A stretch of 64,000 nucleotides of DNA, from NCBI GenBank assembly GCA_028277725.1, contig JANQFX010000120.1, positions 62,001-126,000 of the forward strand, given 5' to 3'. Below are positions 48,707-57,094 of the stretch, one piece after another. The notes under the pieces were generated by a model that was given only the letters and a program-made list of their open reading frames with translations, did no database searches and was not told the origin of the DNA. The translations under genes and the position numbers were made by a program. Every line of letters starts with the position of its first letter. The first letter of the stretch is position 1. Source of the DNA: Thiohalocapsa sp. (GTDB taxonomy: Bacteria > Pseudomonadota > Gammaproteobacteria > Chromatiales > Chromatiaceae).

Positions 48707-49612
48707 ATGGCAGACAAGAACAATCCGTATGAAGCGCCAGCCATCATCCGAGACCTTCCCTTCGAGAGCTACAAGCTGCTGAAGGCAGCGAACAGCTCGG
48801 GTCTCAAGACTCTGCTCGAACGCAGTCCGGCCCACGTCCACGGCAGTGAGCCGAAGTCGAGCCCGTCACTGGCGATGGGTACGCCGGTCCACAGCGCCGT
48901 GCTGGAACCGAAAACGTTGGCCACCGACTACGTGGTCGCCCCTAACGTGTCCAGGAACACCAACGCCGGCAAGGCTGAACTCGTGGCGTGGATGTGCGAA
49001 GTGGTCGGCGTAGAGCCGCCCATCAGCAATCAAAAGGCCGAAGGCAGGCGGTTGGACGAGCAAATTGCGTTGTTGCAGCCAATCCTCGACGACAAGGGCC
49101 TGACGCTCATCACGGCTCAACAGCACGAACAGGCGCAAGTCATCGCCAAAGCCGTGCACGCCCACCCGGTCGCAGGGCCCCTGCTCTGGGACGTTGAGGC
49201 CGAAGTGACCCTGCTCGCGAACGACCCGCGCACCGGTCAGCTGGTGAAGGTCCGCGCCGACGCGCTGAAGACCTCCAACGATCTCATCCTGGATCTGAAG
49301 ACCGCTGAAAACGCGAGCTTCAACGCTTTCGCGCGCGCCGCCGGCCGCTACCAGTACCACCTCCAGGCGGCGCTGTATCGATGGGTGTACAGCTGGGTGA
49401 TCGGTCGGACGCCGGGCTTCATTCACATCGTTGTCGAAACCGCGCCGCCTTACGGCGTGATGGTCTACGACCTGGACGGGGAAGCGATCCTACACGGCGA
49501 GGCCAGGGCTAGGACCGCACTCAATCGGTGGGCCGAGTGCGAGCGATCCGGTCATTGGCCGAGCTACACGCCGGAAATCGTTTCGCTCAGTTTGCCGAAG
49601 TGGAGTCTTTAG
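48707..49612 (+). CDS. Recombination exonuclease, RecE/DUF3799-type PD-(D/E)XK
   Basis: 301 aa. Begins with the family pattern NSSGLKTLLERSPAHVHG, SLAMGTPVHSAVLEP, and later VKVRADALK, LILDLKTAENAS and YQYHLQAALYRW. The D...DLKTA...QY(H)LQ set is the RecB-like nuclease core. Makes 3' single strands for the Bet/RecT annealase encoded two genes downstream. First gene after the left-operator cluster. Confidence 0.85.
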   Translation: MADKNNPYEAPAIIRDLPFESYKLLKAANSSGLKTLLERSPAHVHGSEPKSSPSLAMGTPVHSAVLEPKTLATDYVVAPNVSRNTNAGKAELVAWMCEVVGVEPPISNQKAEGRRLDEQIALLQPILDDKGLTLITAQQHEQAQVIAKAVHAHPVAGPLLWDVEAEVTLLANDPRTGQLVKVRADALKTSNDLILDLKTAENASFNAFARAAGRYQYHLQAALYRWVYSWVIGRTPGFIHIVVETAPPYGVMVYDLDGEAILHGEARARTALNRWAECERSGHWPSYTPEIVSLSLPKWSL

Positions 49613-49659
49613 GCAAGGCAAGGCACGGCGCGGCAATGAAATCAAACCAAGGAAAAGAC

Positions 49660-49977
49660 ATGACCGGATATGCCAGAGAATCCGAGATCACCGAAACGGC
49701 AAATCAGGTAGTCAGTTACTACTGGGCCGACCGAAGTAACGACATCAAGTTCAGCGACAACATGCGAGAGGCTCAGCGCGAGCTCATCGTGAAGTACCAG
49801 CCGACCATGCAGGAGGCCGACAGAAAACGCGCAGCTGTCACTTTGGCTCACCTGAATGGCAAGACTCGGTTTGCATGGCGGGCACCGACCGCTCTGCACC
49901 AAGAGATCCGTGCCGCGCGCAAGCGGCAGGCAAAGACCAGCACCCTACAACCAGCAACAAGAGCAATCGTGAAATGA
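49660..49977 (+). CDS. Hypothetical protein of the recombination operon
   Basis: 105 aa from ATG 49660 (AAGGA upstream). MTGYARESEITETANQVVSY, a helical middle and a very basic end (AARKRQAKTSTLQPATRAIV). Ends in an ATGA overlap with the annealase. It may assist recombination (gam-like position), but has no recognised family. Confidence 0.6.
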   Translation: MTGYARESEITETANQVVSYYWADRSNDIKFSDNMREAQRELIVKYQPTMQEADRKRAAVTLAHLNGKTRFAWRAPTALHQEIRAARKRQAKTSTLQPATRAIVK

Positions 49978-51128
49978 CCGACAACCTGCCAGCACAACAG
50001 CCCCGACAAAAGCAAAGCCTTCTGGTGTCGATGGCTGAGAAGTACGCCATGGACCCAGGCACGTTCCAACAAACGATCAAGGCGACGGTGATGCCGCCGA
50101 ACGCCAGCAACGAGCAGATGGCCGCGTTCCTGCTCGTCGCCCACCAGTACGATTTGAATCCGGTGACGAAGGAGATCTACGCTTTCCCGGCGAAAGGTGG
50201 TGGCATCCAGCCGCTGGTTGGTGTCGATGGCTGGATCAACCTGGCGCAGCGTCGATCCGAGTTCGATGGCATGGAGTTCGAGTTCGAGCACGACGACAAG
50301 GGCGCGCCCGTCGCCTGCACCTGCAAGATCTTCCGGAAAGATCGCCAGCGGCCGGTGTCCGTCACCGAGTACATGGACGAGTGCCGGCGTCCGACCGAAC
50401 CCTGGAAGGTCAGTCCACGACGCATGTTGCGCCACAAGGCCCTGATCCAGGGCATCCGGTATGCGTTCGGCTTCTCGGGCATCAAGGACGAGGACGACGT
50501 GATCTACACGACGCATACCGTAGATGAAAGCGCTCCTGCTTATGTCAGTGGCGCCGAACGCGCCGCGCAAGCCCTGGAGCACAACAAGTCTGCTCAGGCG
50601 CAGACAATCGACGCAGACCGCGCTCTCCAGAACAGCAGCCACGCAGCGCCACCGCAGAAGACCATTCAGACCGAAGCGGAGTCCTCCACGCCGCCAGAGT
50701 CAGTGGTAGAGGACTCTGGTTCCAACGAATGGCCCAAGGCCAACCCCGACACCGGCGAGCTTCTTGATGTCCAGGGTTGCCCCTGGATCGAGGACGTCCA
50801 CAGCTCTGGCAAGACCTGCAACCAAGATGGCTTCTGGCGGCGCCGCAAAGGCGTCATGCCAAGTAGTGCAGAGCAAGCCGAACAGCGCGCCTTGCAGCAG
50901 CGCCAACAGAGCGAGCCCGCGACCCAGCCGGAAGCCAAGCCCGAGCAGAAGTCGGACGTCCAGGTGTTGCACTACTACCAGGAGAACATCAACAGGGCGT
51001 ACAAGACGCAGAATGCCGATGCGCTTGAAAGCACCATGGTGGCGATCAACGACGACAACCGGCTGACCGCGCAAGACACGGACCGTCTCACGTCCCAGAT
51101 TACCGACATGCTGGCTGAGTTGGAGTAA
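49974..51128 (+). CDS. Single-strand annealing recombinase, Bet/RecT family
   Basis: 384 aa from ATG 49974 (ATGA). Family segments: MAAFLLVAHQYDLNPVTKEI, YAFPAKGGGIQPLVGVDGWI and WKVSPRRMLRHKALIQGIRY. The C-terminal half is low-complexity with an AAxxx zinc-like tail (GCPWIEDVHSSGKTCNQDGF). Anneals complementary strands in phage recombination. Partner of the upstream exonuclease. Confidence 0.9.
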   Translation: MTDNLPAQQPRQKQSLLVSMAEKYAMDPGTFQQTIKATVMPPNASNEQMAAFLLVAHQYDLNPVTKEIYAFPAKGGGIQPLVGVDGWINLAQRRSEFDGMEFEFEHDDKGAPVACTCKIFRKDRQRPVSVTEYMDECRRPTEPWKVSPRRMLRHKALIQGIRYAFGFSGIKDEDDVIYTTHTVDESAPAYVSGAERAAQALEHNKSAQAQTIDADRALQNSSHAAPPQKTIQTEAESSTPPESVVEDSGSNEWPKANPDTGELLDVQGCPWIEDVHSSGKTCNQDGFWRRRKGVMPSSAEQAEQRALQQRQQSEPATQPEAKPEQKSDVQVLHYYQENINRAYKTQNADALESTMVAINDDNRLTAQDTDRLTSQITDMLAELE

Positions 51129-51133
51129 GGAAC

Positions 51134-51409
51134 ATGCCAGTAGGCCCCACGCTCGACCTGTTCGGAAACCCTGTCCAAGAGGACTCCAGGCGAGCCACTC
51201 GATTGAGCGGCTATCCGGCACGACCGGGCACCGGGCCTGAAGGTAAGACGTGCCGTGACTGCGCGCATTACCGAAGCGTCAACTACCGCGCTAAGCGCTA
51301 TCGGAAGTGTGCGCTGCTTGAGCACGCATGGACTCATGGTCCAGGGACGGACATCAAGGCGTCGTCACCGGCATGCAGCCTATTTGCGGGAAGCACTGAT
51401 GAACTATAA
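51134..51409 (+). CDS. Small zinc-binding phage protein
   Basis: 91 aa. CRDCAHY, YRKCALLEH, WTHGPGTDIKASSPACSLF: four Cys in the arrangement common to a small phage family that follows recombination genes. Unknown function. Confidence 0.7.
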   Translation: MPVGPTLDLFGNPVQEDSRRATRLSGYPARPGTGPEGKTCRDCAHYRSVNYRAKRYRKCALLEHAWTHGPGTDIKASSPACSLFAGSTDEL

Positions 51410-51788
51410 ACAACTGCTCATTGTCTTTGAAGAAAGCTTCAAGAGCGGCTTCGCTGGCTGCCGGCATACATGCGACTGCGGCATCGAGTATTTCGATGAT
51501 AGCGACAATCGTTGGGATTGGGATGAAGAAGAGCTTAAGTCGCTCCGCAGTGACCCAGACACAATCGGCGTGCAAGGCGCTGTGGAGATCATCGAGTTTG
51601 AGGGCGCGACCTACGTCCTAGACTGCGACTGCTGGCGCCAACGCGCTGAGCGCATAATCGGTTTCATCATGGGTCATGATTACCAAATTGCGACAATGCT
51701 CAATACTGTGCAGGCAATCGCAGAGCTTGAGATAAGGCGCAGACCGAAAGTCAGAGGCATTAAGCCGCTAAACCCGCTAACCCATTAA
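51399..51788 (+). CDS. Hypothetical protein
   Basis: 129 aa from ATG 51399. MNYKQLLIVFEESFKSGFAG, CRHTCDCGIEYFDDSDNRWD, acidic with Cys clusters and Trp, then DCDCWRQRAERIIGFIMGHD. Overlaps the previous gene by 11 bp. Unknown function. Confidence 0.6.
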   Translation: MNYKQLLIVFEESFKSGFAGCRHTCDCGIEYFDDSDNRWDWDEEELKSLRSDPDTIGVQGAVEIIEFEGATYVLDCDCWRQRAERIIGFIMGHDYQIATMLNTVQAIAELEIRRRPKVRGIKPLNPLTH

Positions 51789-51796
51789 TCAGCGCA

Positions 51797-52159
51797 TTGA
51801 TTAGCGCCGTGTCAGAACTACTCTGGACAACTGCCCGAACTGCGGAGGCTTTATCGCTGTGCGAAGAGTCTGTTCGCCGGCTTGCGCGCAGTAAGAAGCT
51901 ACTGTCCTGCCGCGTCGGCAGACAGCTTCGCTTCCGACCGGAGGACGTCCGGGCCTACCGAGACAGCCTGTTCGGCGGCCCTCCCGGAGCTAGTAGCGTG
52001 ATACTATCTGGCCCATGGCCAAGCGACGAAAGCAGGACAAAGACGGAGTCTTCCAGCGGCCGGACTCGCCGTTCTGGTGGATGTCGCTTCCAGATGGACG
52101 CGGCGGAACAGCTCGGAGATCTACTCGGGTTCCCATCGCCGAAGACCCCGACGGCCTGA
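51797..52159 (+). CDS. Excisionase-like MerR/HTH_17 protein
   Basis: Frame from TTG 51797 (GTG 51809 possible). WTTARTAEALSLCEESVRRL, ARSKKLLSCRVGRQLRFRPE and DVRAYRDSL match the excisionase-type winged HTH. The tail overlaps the integrase start by 145 bp, so only the first 60-70 residues may be needed. Directional factor for excision. Confidence 0.7.
   Translation: MISAVSELLWTTARTAEALSLCEESVRRLARSKKLLSCRVGRQLRFRPEDVRAYRDSLFGGPPGASSVILSGPWPSDESRTKTESSSGRTRRSGGCRFQMDAAEQLGDLLGFPSPKTPTA
51991..52006. promoter_or_regulatory. Operator-like site just before the integrase
   Basis: TAGTAGCGTGATACTA ends 8 bp before the integrase ATG and lies inside the excisionase frame. It fits the TAG-N10-CTA pattern with TAGTAG and ATACTA halves. 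Confidence 0.5.
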
Positions 52160-53115
52160 AGGCGAAAGTCATCCGGGCCCAGGCCCTCGCCGACGGATCA
52201 CACACCCACGCACCTCATCCAGGCGACCAATGGACGCTCGACGATCTCGTGCTGGCGTATCTGCGCGAAGTCACGCCGACCAAGAAAGCGCCCGAGCGCG
52301 ACCGGTACAGCGCCAAGCATCTCTATCGCCATTTCACCGGACGACCACTCGCTCAGATCGGTGCCGAGGCCGTGCGCGAGTACATCGCCAGCCGCAAGCG
52401 CAATGGCGCAAGCCCCGGCACACTGAACAAAGAGATCGGCTTTGCGTCCTCATGCTGGACATGGGGCCTACGCGAGCTGGAGCTGCCCATCGAAAACCCC
52501 TGGCGATCGAGGCGACAGAAAGAGCCTTCCGGTCGTGATCGCTGGCTAACCCCGGACGAGCTCGATTCCCTGCTGCACGCGGCTCGGAGTGCTCCGGGGC
52601 ATGCAGATGCCTATCTGCCGGAGTTCATCTCGCTGTGCGTCAACGCCGGGCTGCGGCCAGGAGAAGCCCTTGGGTTGGAGTGGGAACGCGTTAACCTCGG
52701 CCGCGGCTTCATCCAGTTCGATGCCGGCGAGACAAAGGGCGGCAAGGCCGCCTTGGTCCCAATCAACGCCGGTGCGCGGGAGGCCCTGCTGTCGCGTGCG
52801 AGGTTCAGGTCAGAATGGTGTCCAGGATCCCCATGGGTGTTCTGCCGGCGCGACGGCTCGCAGATAGCCAGCATCAAGAAGAGCTTTGCCAGCTGTGTGA
52901 AGCGCGCCGGTCTGCATGACGTGCATCCTCACGATTGCAGGCGAACATGCGGCAGCTTGCTGATTCAGGCGGGCGAAGATATCGCGCGGGTGTCGGCAAT
53001 CCTACGACACAGCTCCGTGGATGTGACGGCACGCGTCTATGCTCACCTGCGGCCGTCCGATTTGGCGGCCAGCGCAAGCGCATTGGACCGCCTTCTTGTC
53101 GGAACTTCACGTTGA
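52015..53115 (+). CDS. int: Tyrosine-family integrase
   Basis: 366 aa. N-terminal arm-binding/SAM-like regions (WTLDDLVLAYLREVTPTKKA), then the catalytic set: Arg in NAGLRPGEALGLEW, H-x-x-R in HPHDCRRTCG, His in LRHSS and Tyr in ARVYAHL near residue 343. Integrates at the tRNA-Val gene, whose 3' end lies 55 bp after its stop. The stop overlaps one of the arm-like CTTCACG repeats. Confidence 0.95.
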   Translation: MAKRRKQDKDGVFQRPDSPFWWMSLPDGRGGTARRSTRVPIAEDPDGLKAKVIRAQALADGSHTHAPHPGDQWTLDDLVLAYLREVTPTKKAPERDRYSAKHLYRHFTGRPLAQIGAEAVREYIASRKRNGASPGTLNKEIGFASSCWTWGLRELELPIENPWRSRRQKEPSGRDRWLTPDELDSLLHAARSAPGHADAYLPEFISLCVNAGLRPGEALGLEWERVNLGRGFIQFDAGETKGGKAALVPINAGAREALLSRARFRSEWCPGSPWVFCRRDGSQIASIKKSFASCVKRAGLHDVHPHDCRRTCGSLLIQAGEDIARVSAILRHSSVDVTARVYAHLRPSDLAASASALDRLLVGTSR

Positions 53116-53124
53116 CACTTCACG
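53105..53124 (+). other. Candidate integrase arm-type sites, right arm
   Basis: CTTCACG at 53105-53111 and 53118-53124, 13 bp apart. Same heptamer as the three copies beside attL. Confidence 0.55.
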
Positions 53125-53169
53125 TTACGAAAAAGCCAGCGCAATGCAGGCTCATAAGCCTTTGTTTTG

Positions 53170-53220
53170 ATGGTGGGCGCGGCTGGGTTCGAACCAGCGA
53201 CCCCTGCCGTGTGAAGGCAG
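53170..53220. repeat. attR: 51-bp core within tRNA-Val
   Basis: Identical to 3188-3238. It covers the CCA end to the anticodon stem of the intact tRNA, so the phage restores the gene on integration. Confidence 0.95.
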
Positions 53221-53245
53221 TGCTCTCCCACTGAGCTACGCGCCC
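53171..53245 (-). tRNA. tRNA-Val (anticodon CAC)
   Basis: 75 nt including encoded CCA. Acceptor GGGCGCG/CGCGCCC, D arm GCTCAGTGGGAGAGC, anticodon stem CTGCC/GGCAG with loop TTCACAC (anticodon CAC), T arm with TTCGAAC loop. Reads valine GUG codons. Intact despite prophage insertion. Confidence 0.95.
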
Positions 53246-53284
53246 GAACAGGGCAGGAAAGAATAGTCGACGGGAGCGCGCGGG

Positions 53285-54205
53285 TCAACCCGGGGGGCGT
53301 GGGCCGATGAGGTCGTCGAGGATGCGCCGGGCGTAGCGGATGGGCACGGAGTAGTGGCCTTCGCCGGGGAGTTCGGTGAGCTGGGCGTTGGGGAGTTGCT
53401 CGGCGAACCAACGGGCGTGTTGGATCGGGACGGTGCCGTCCGCGTCTCCGTGCCAGATGTGGATGGGCAGGTGGATGGCGCCGAAGTCGAGGCCCCAGTC
53501 GCTGCTGTAGAGCTGGAGGTCGCGGCGCGCCCCGGGGGCGCCCTTGGCCATGGCATCGGCGATGGTCTGGTTGAGGATGTGTGCGGTGTCGCCTTCGGCG
53601 AGGACCGCTTGGTCCGGCGCGGGGGCGCCGATGTGGCGGAACTGTTCGACTAGGCTTGGCCATTGGGTGAGCATGGCGGTGGTGGGGCCGCCGTAGAGGA
53701 AGCCCTGCACCCAGCTCGGCTGCTGGCCGACGGCGAGGCTGGCCCGGGCAGCCGGGTTCATGAGGTCGAGCAGGGCGTCGAGGTAGATGGTGCCGAGCGG
53801 GCAGACCAGGGCGCAGCGGCCGACCCGTCCGGGCAGTCGGTGGGGCAGGTGGCGGGCGCAGGTGAGAGCAAAGGGGCCGCCGCCGGAGACGCCGATGATG
53901 CCAAAACGCTCGAGACCGAGCCCCTCGGCCAGCCGGGCGCAATCCTCGGCCCAGTCGGCCATGGAGCGGTCGCGGGCGTGGTCGGAGGCGCCGTAGCCGG
54001 GCCGGTCAGGCGCGATGATGCGTGCGCCGGCGGCGAGGGCGTCGGTGTGCAGTAGCCGCGCCTCGCGGCGGGAACTCGGGAAGCCGTGGAAGTAGAGCAC
54101 AGGCGTTCCATCTCCAGCGCCGTACTCGGCGTAGGCGAGCCTGCGATCGCTGTCGACCTGGATGAAGCGCGGTCCGTCGTCCGGCGGGCTGCCGACGCTA
54201 GACAC
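53285..54205 (-). CDS. Alpha/beta hydrolase
   Basis: 306 aa from GTG 54205 (weak start evidence). HGFPSSRREARLL oxyanion region, PDRPGYGASDHARDRSMADW, nucleophile elbow GVSGGGPFA, the acid in WHGDADGTVP and the His in GEGHYSVP complete the catalytic triad. Start overlaps the pyruvate kinase end. Substrate unknown. Confidence 0.85.
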   Translation of the reverse strand: MSSVGSPPDDGPRFIQVDSDRRLAYAEYGAGDGTPVLYFHGFPSSRREARLLHTDALAAGARIIAPDRPGYGASDHARDRSMADWAEDCARLAEGLGLERFGIIGVSGGGPFALTCARHLPHRLPGRVGRCALVCPLGTIYLDALLDLMNPAARASLAVGQQPSWVQGFLYGGPTTAMLTQWPSLVEQFRHIGAPAPDQAVLAEGDTAHILNQTIADAMAKGAPGARRDLQLYSSDWGLDFGAIHLPIHIWHGDADGTVPIQHARWFAEQLPNAQLTELPGEGHYSVPIRYARRILDDLIGPRPPG

Positions 54206-55646
54206 AGTTGGCAGCCCGCTGGCCGTCCAGCTCGATGATCTCGAGCCGGTGGTTGCCGCAGGGGTGTTGTTCGGATGGTCCCTGGGTGAGCAGCACCAGC
54301 CCCTCCCGCAGACCCTGCTCCGAGACCCAGCCACGCACGAATTCGGTCCAGTCCGCGAGGTCGCTCTCGACCTGTTCGGCATGCACGCCGTAGCTGAAGC
54401 AGAGTTCATGGGCCGTCTTGGAATCGGGCGTGAAAGCGACGACCGGGCAGGGCAGCCGGAAGCGGGCAATCCGCCGGGCGGTGTTGCCGCTGCGCGTCGG
54501 TGCGGCCACCAGCCGCGGGGCACCGCGCTCGGCGGTGTGGTAGACGCTGCGGGCGATGAGGTCGATGGCGCGACGGCTGCCGTTGCTGTCGTAGGCGCCG
54601 ACGCGCTCTGCCTGCAGGCGCAGGTTGCGCTCGGGCTCGATGGCCGCGGCGATGCCGGCGAGCATTTCGACGGATTCCACCGGGAAGCGGCCCATGGCGG
54701 ACTCGGCGGAGAGCATGACGCAGTCGGTGCCGCCGAGAATGGCGTTGGCGACGTCGGTGGCCTCGGCGCGGGTCGGCCGGCGCAGGGTGACCATGGATTC
54801 CAGCATCTGGGTGGCGGTGATGACCGGCTTGCCTGCGCGGTTGGCGAGGTCGGTGATGCGCCGCTGAGCGACGGCGATGGTCTCGATGGGGATTTCCACG
54901 CCGAGGTCGCCGCGGGCGACCATGATGCCGTCGGCCGCGTCGAGGATGGCCTCCAGGTTGTCGAGCGCCGAGGCGCGCTCGATCTTGGCGATGACGAAGG
55001 GCGCGTAGTCGAGCTCGCGCGCGGCCTCGCGGACGCACTCGATGTCCTCAGGACCGGCGACGAAGGACTGGCTCAGGGCGTCGATGCCGTGTTCGGCGGC
55101 GAAGGCGAGCCAGGACCGGTCGTTGTCGGTGAAGGCGCTGATGCCGAGGTCGATGCCGGGCAGGTTGAGCCCCTTGCGCGAGCGCAGCTCGCCGCCGGCG
55201 CGCACATTGCAGACGACGTCGTTGCCCTGGATCTCGACCACCTTGAGGAGGATGAAGCCGTCGTTGAGGAACAGCCGGTCGCCGGGGCTCACGGCCGCCG
55301 GCAGGCCGGGGAAGGTGATGCTGACGCGCTCGGCCGAGCCGACACAGTCATCGGTGGTCAGCGTGATCAGGGCGTCGCGGACGAGTTCCACCGGTTCATC
55401 GGCGAGGTCGCCGATGCGCATCTTCGGCCCCGGCAGATCGCCCATGATGGCGATGCGCCGGCCGGTGGCCGCGGCGGCGTCCCGAAGCCGGCCGATGAGT
55501 GCGGCGTGGTAACCGGGGTCGCCGTGGGAGAAGTTGAGCCGGGCGACGTCGAGACCGGCCGCGATCAGCGCCTGGAGGGTCTCGGGCTGGTCCGAGGCGG
55601 GACCGATGGTCGCGACGATCTTGGTCTTGTGGGCGCGGTACAGCAT
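54198..55646 (-). CDS. pyk: Pyruvate kinase
   Basis: 482 aa. KTKIVATIGPAS, LDVARLNFSHGDP, GDLPGPKMRIG, the PEP/K+ region FVIAKIERASA and MVARGDLGVEIP, and TATQMLESM are the classical motifs. Catalyses the last glycolytic step (PEP + ADP to pyruvate + ATP). C-terminal allosteric domain (IARSVYHTAERG ... RSGNTARRIARFRLPCPVVA) is present. Full length. Confidence 0.96.
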   Translation of the reverse strand: MLYRAHKTKIVATIGPASDQPETLQALIAAGLDVARLNFSHGDPGYHAALIGRLRDAAAATGRRIAIMGDLPGPKMRIGDLADEPVELVRDALITLTTDDCVGSAERVSITFPGLPAAVSPGDRLFLNDGFILLKVVEIQGNDVVCNVRAGGELRSRKGLNLPGIDLGISAFTDNDRSWLAFAAEHGIDALSQSFVAGPEDIECVREAARELDYAPFVIAKIERASALDNLEAILDAADGIMVARGDLGVEIPIETIAVAQRRITDLANRAGKPVITATQMLESMVTLRRPTRAEATDVANAILGGTDCVMLSAESAMGRFPVESVEMLAGIAAAIEPERNLRLQAERVGAYDSNGSRRAIDLIARSVYHTAERGAPRLVAAPTRSGNTARRIARFRLPCPVVAFTPDSKTAHELCFSYGVHAEQVESDLADWTEFVRGWVSEQGLREGLVLLTQGPSEQHPCGNHRLEIIELDGQRAANCV

Positions 55647-55944
55647 GGGCTCGGTTCCGGGTCGGCGGTGTCGCCAGGTGCGCTTCGGGTTGGGACTCGG
55701 TTGGCCTGACCATTCGGCCGGCCGCTGAGGGGGCCTTTAAGTCGACAGTTGGGCAGCGGGGCGACGGATGACCCGATGTTAGCCGAGCTTGGGTGCCGAC
55801 GTACGTTGCGGTCTCGTGACGGTGTCGGTCGGGCGGTACGGGCGTCGCACATCGAAGACACTTGGGTGTCTTGCCGGGCGTCCTGCGGCCGGCGGCGAAG
55901 CTCGCCGGTGGTGGCCGTGTCGCGGCCGACGCCTGGTCCTGCGC

Positions 55945-56601
55945 TCAGTCGGCCCGGCGCGCCTTGCGCCAGGCGTCGATGGCCGCCGCATCGATGGCGC
56001 CGTCGCGGGCATAGAGCCGGTCCAGCTCGGTGCGCTTGTCCTCAGGCGCCAACGCCATCAGCCGACCGACGGTGAGTGGCGCGGCTTCCGCATCGACGAC
56101 ACCGCCAGCGACGACGGACGTGAGGTAGAGGGTGCGGTCGCCGGTGTTCATGCGGTCCTCGACCCGGCAGTCGAGCCAGGCGCTGGCTCCCGGCACCCGA
56201 GGCGAGCCGAGTGGCGTGCGCTGGTCCGGCAGCGAGGCGAACTTGTCCCGGTGCTTGCCGCTCGCGAGCCCAAAGCGCCAGACCAGGTCGATGGAGGACT
56301 CCGGAAACAGGTGCAGCGCGAGGTGCCCGCTCGCTTCGATCATGCGCCAGGTGTGGTGTTGGCGGGCGATGCCCACCACCATGCGCGGCCGATCGCGGAC
56401 GATGGAGCCCCGCTCGACGAAAGTGGCGATGCAGCCGCCCCGGGTGCTAGCTGCGTCGGCGGATTCGGACGAGGTCACCAACCACAGGGGCGGGTCGTAG
56501 AGGTGGTAGACCGCGTCGACGGCTGCCGCCGTCGCCTCGTCCAGCGGTTGGGTCAGGTCGGGACGTTCGTGCGTCGTTGCTGCGGCGGTGCGCTCCGGCA
56601 T
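55945..56601 (-). CDS. Flavin reductase-like FMN-binding protein
   Basis: 218 aa. DPPLWLVTSSESADAASTRG, VVGIARQHHTWRMIEASGHL, ALHLFPES follow the flavin reductase-like split barrel fold, with an N-terminal extension. Probably binds FMN; substrate unknown. The 298-bp gap up to pyk holds no gene. Confidence 0.75.
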   Translation of the reverse strand: MPERTAAATTHERPDLTQPLDEATAAAVDAVYHLYDPPLWLVTSSESADAASTRGGCIATFVERGSIVRDRPRMVVGIARQHHTWRMIEASGHLALHLFPESSIDLVWRFGLASGKHRDKFASLPDQRTPLGSPRVPGASAWLDCRVEDRMNTGDRTLYLTSVVAGGVVDAEAAPLTVGRLMALAPEDKRTELDRLYARDGAIDAAAIDAWRKARRAD

Positions 56602-56634
56602 GGGGTGGGCGGCGGATGCCGTGTGCGTGGCCAG

Positions 56635-57060
56635 CTACTTGACCAGCGCGACCGGAATCTTCAAGCGGCGGATCACATTCTGTGCCACCGACCCCATCAA
56701 CAGCTGCTTCAGACCGGTGCGGCCGTGGGTGCCCATGACCACCTTGTCGAACTTCTGCTCCTTGGCGAAGCGAGCGATGGTCTGGGCGACATGGCCGACC
56801 AGCACGTGCCATCGGTACTCCAGCCCGGCGGCGTCGAGCTTGTCGATGTAGGGCTTCAAGACGGCCATGCCCTCGTCGCGGTGGTAGGCGGCGATCTCCT
56901 TGTCGGACACGAACATGCGCGCGTGGCCGGAGTCGATGGGCATTTGCACCGAGAGCAAATGGGTTTCCACCGGCTCGTCGCCGCGGGCCAACTCCAGCAC
57001 ATAGTCCAGGGCGCGATCCGAGAACTCGGAGCCGTCCACCGGCAGCAGGAGCTTCGTCAT
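56635..57060 (-). CDS. Universal stress protein
   Basis: 141 aa from ATG 57060, with GGAGG upstream. Begins KLLLPVDGSEFSDRALDYVL and ends with the ATP-binding GTHGRTGLKQLLMGSVAQNV, G-x2-G-x9-G-S pattern. Cytoplasmic stress-related nucleotide-binding protein. Followed on the same strand by the flavin reductase-like gene. Confidence 0.9.
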   Translation of the reverse strand: MTKLLLPVDGSEFSDRALDYVLELARGDEPVETHLLSVQMPIDSGHARMFVSDKEIAAYHRDEGMAVLKPYIDKLDAAGLEYRWHVLVGHVAQTIARFAKEQKFDKVVMGTHGRTGLKQLLMGSVAQNVIRRLKIPVALVK

Positions 57061-57094
57061 CCTCCTCGACCTCCGTTTGGTGGTCTTGCGGGAC

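Larger units (their letters stand above)
3188..53220. mobile_element. Complete lambda-like (lambdoid) siphovirus prophage integrated in tRNA-Val(CAC)
   Basis: The element is bounded by a 51-bp perfect direct repeat (3188-3238 and 53170-53220) that is the 3' part of a tRNA-Val gene. It contains integrase next to attR, excisionase, a repressor flanked by operator clusters, exonuclease and annealase, O/P-like replication genes, terminase, portal, protease, capsid, tail and lysis genes. No essential module is obviously broken, so it may be inducible. Length is about 49,980 bp. The unusual trait relative to lambda is an 11-kb + strand block (31.4-42.7 kb) set between the early and late minus-strand operons. 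Confidence 0.95.

Noticed and set aside
54162-55709. 515-codon + strand ORF opposite pyruvate kinase
   Set aside because: It is the GC-driven antisense shadow of a well-recognised pyk gene and has no family features.
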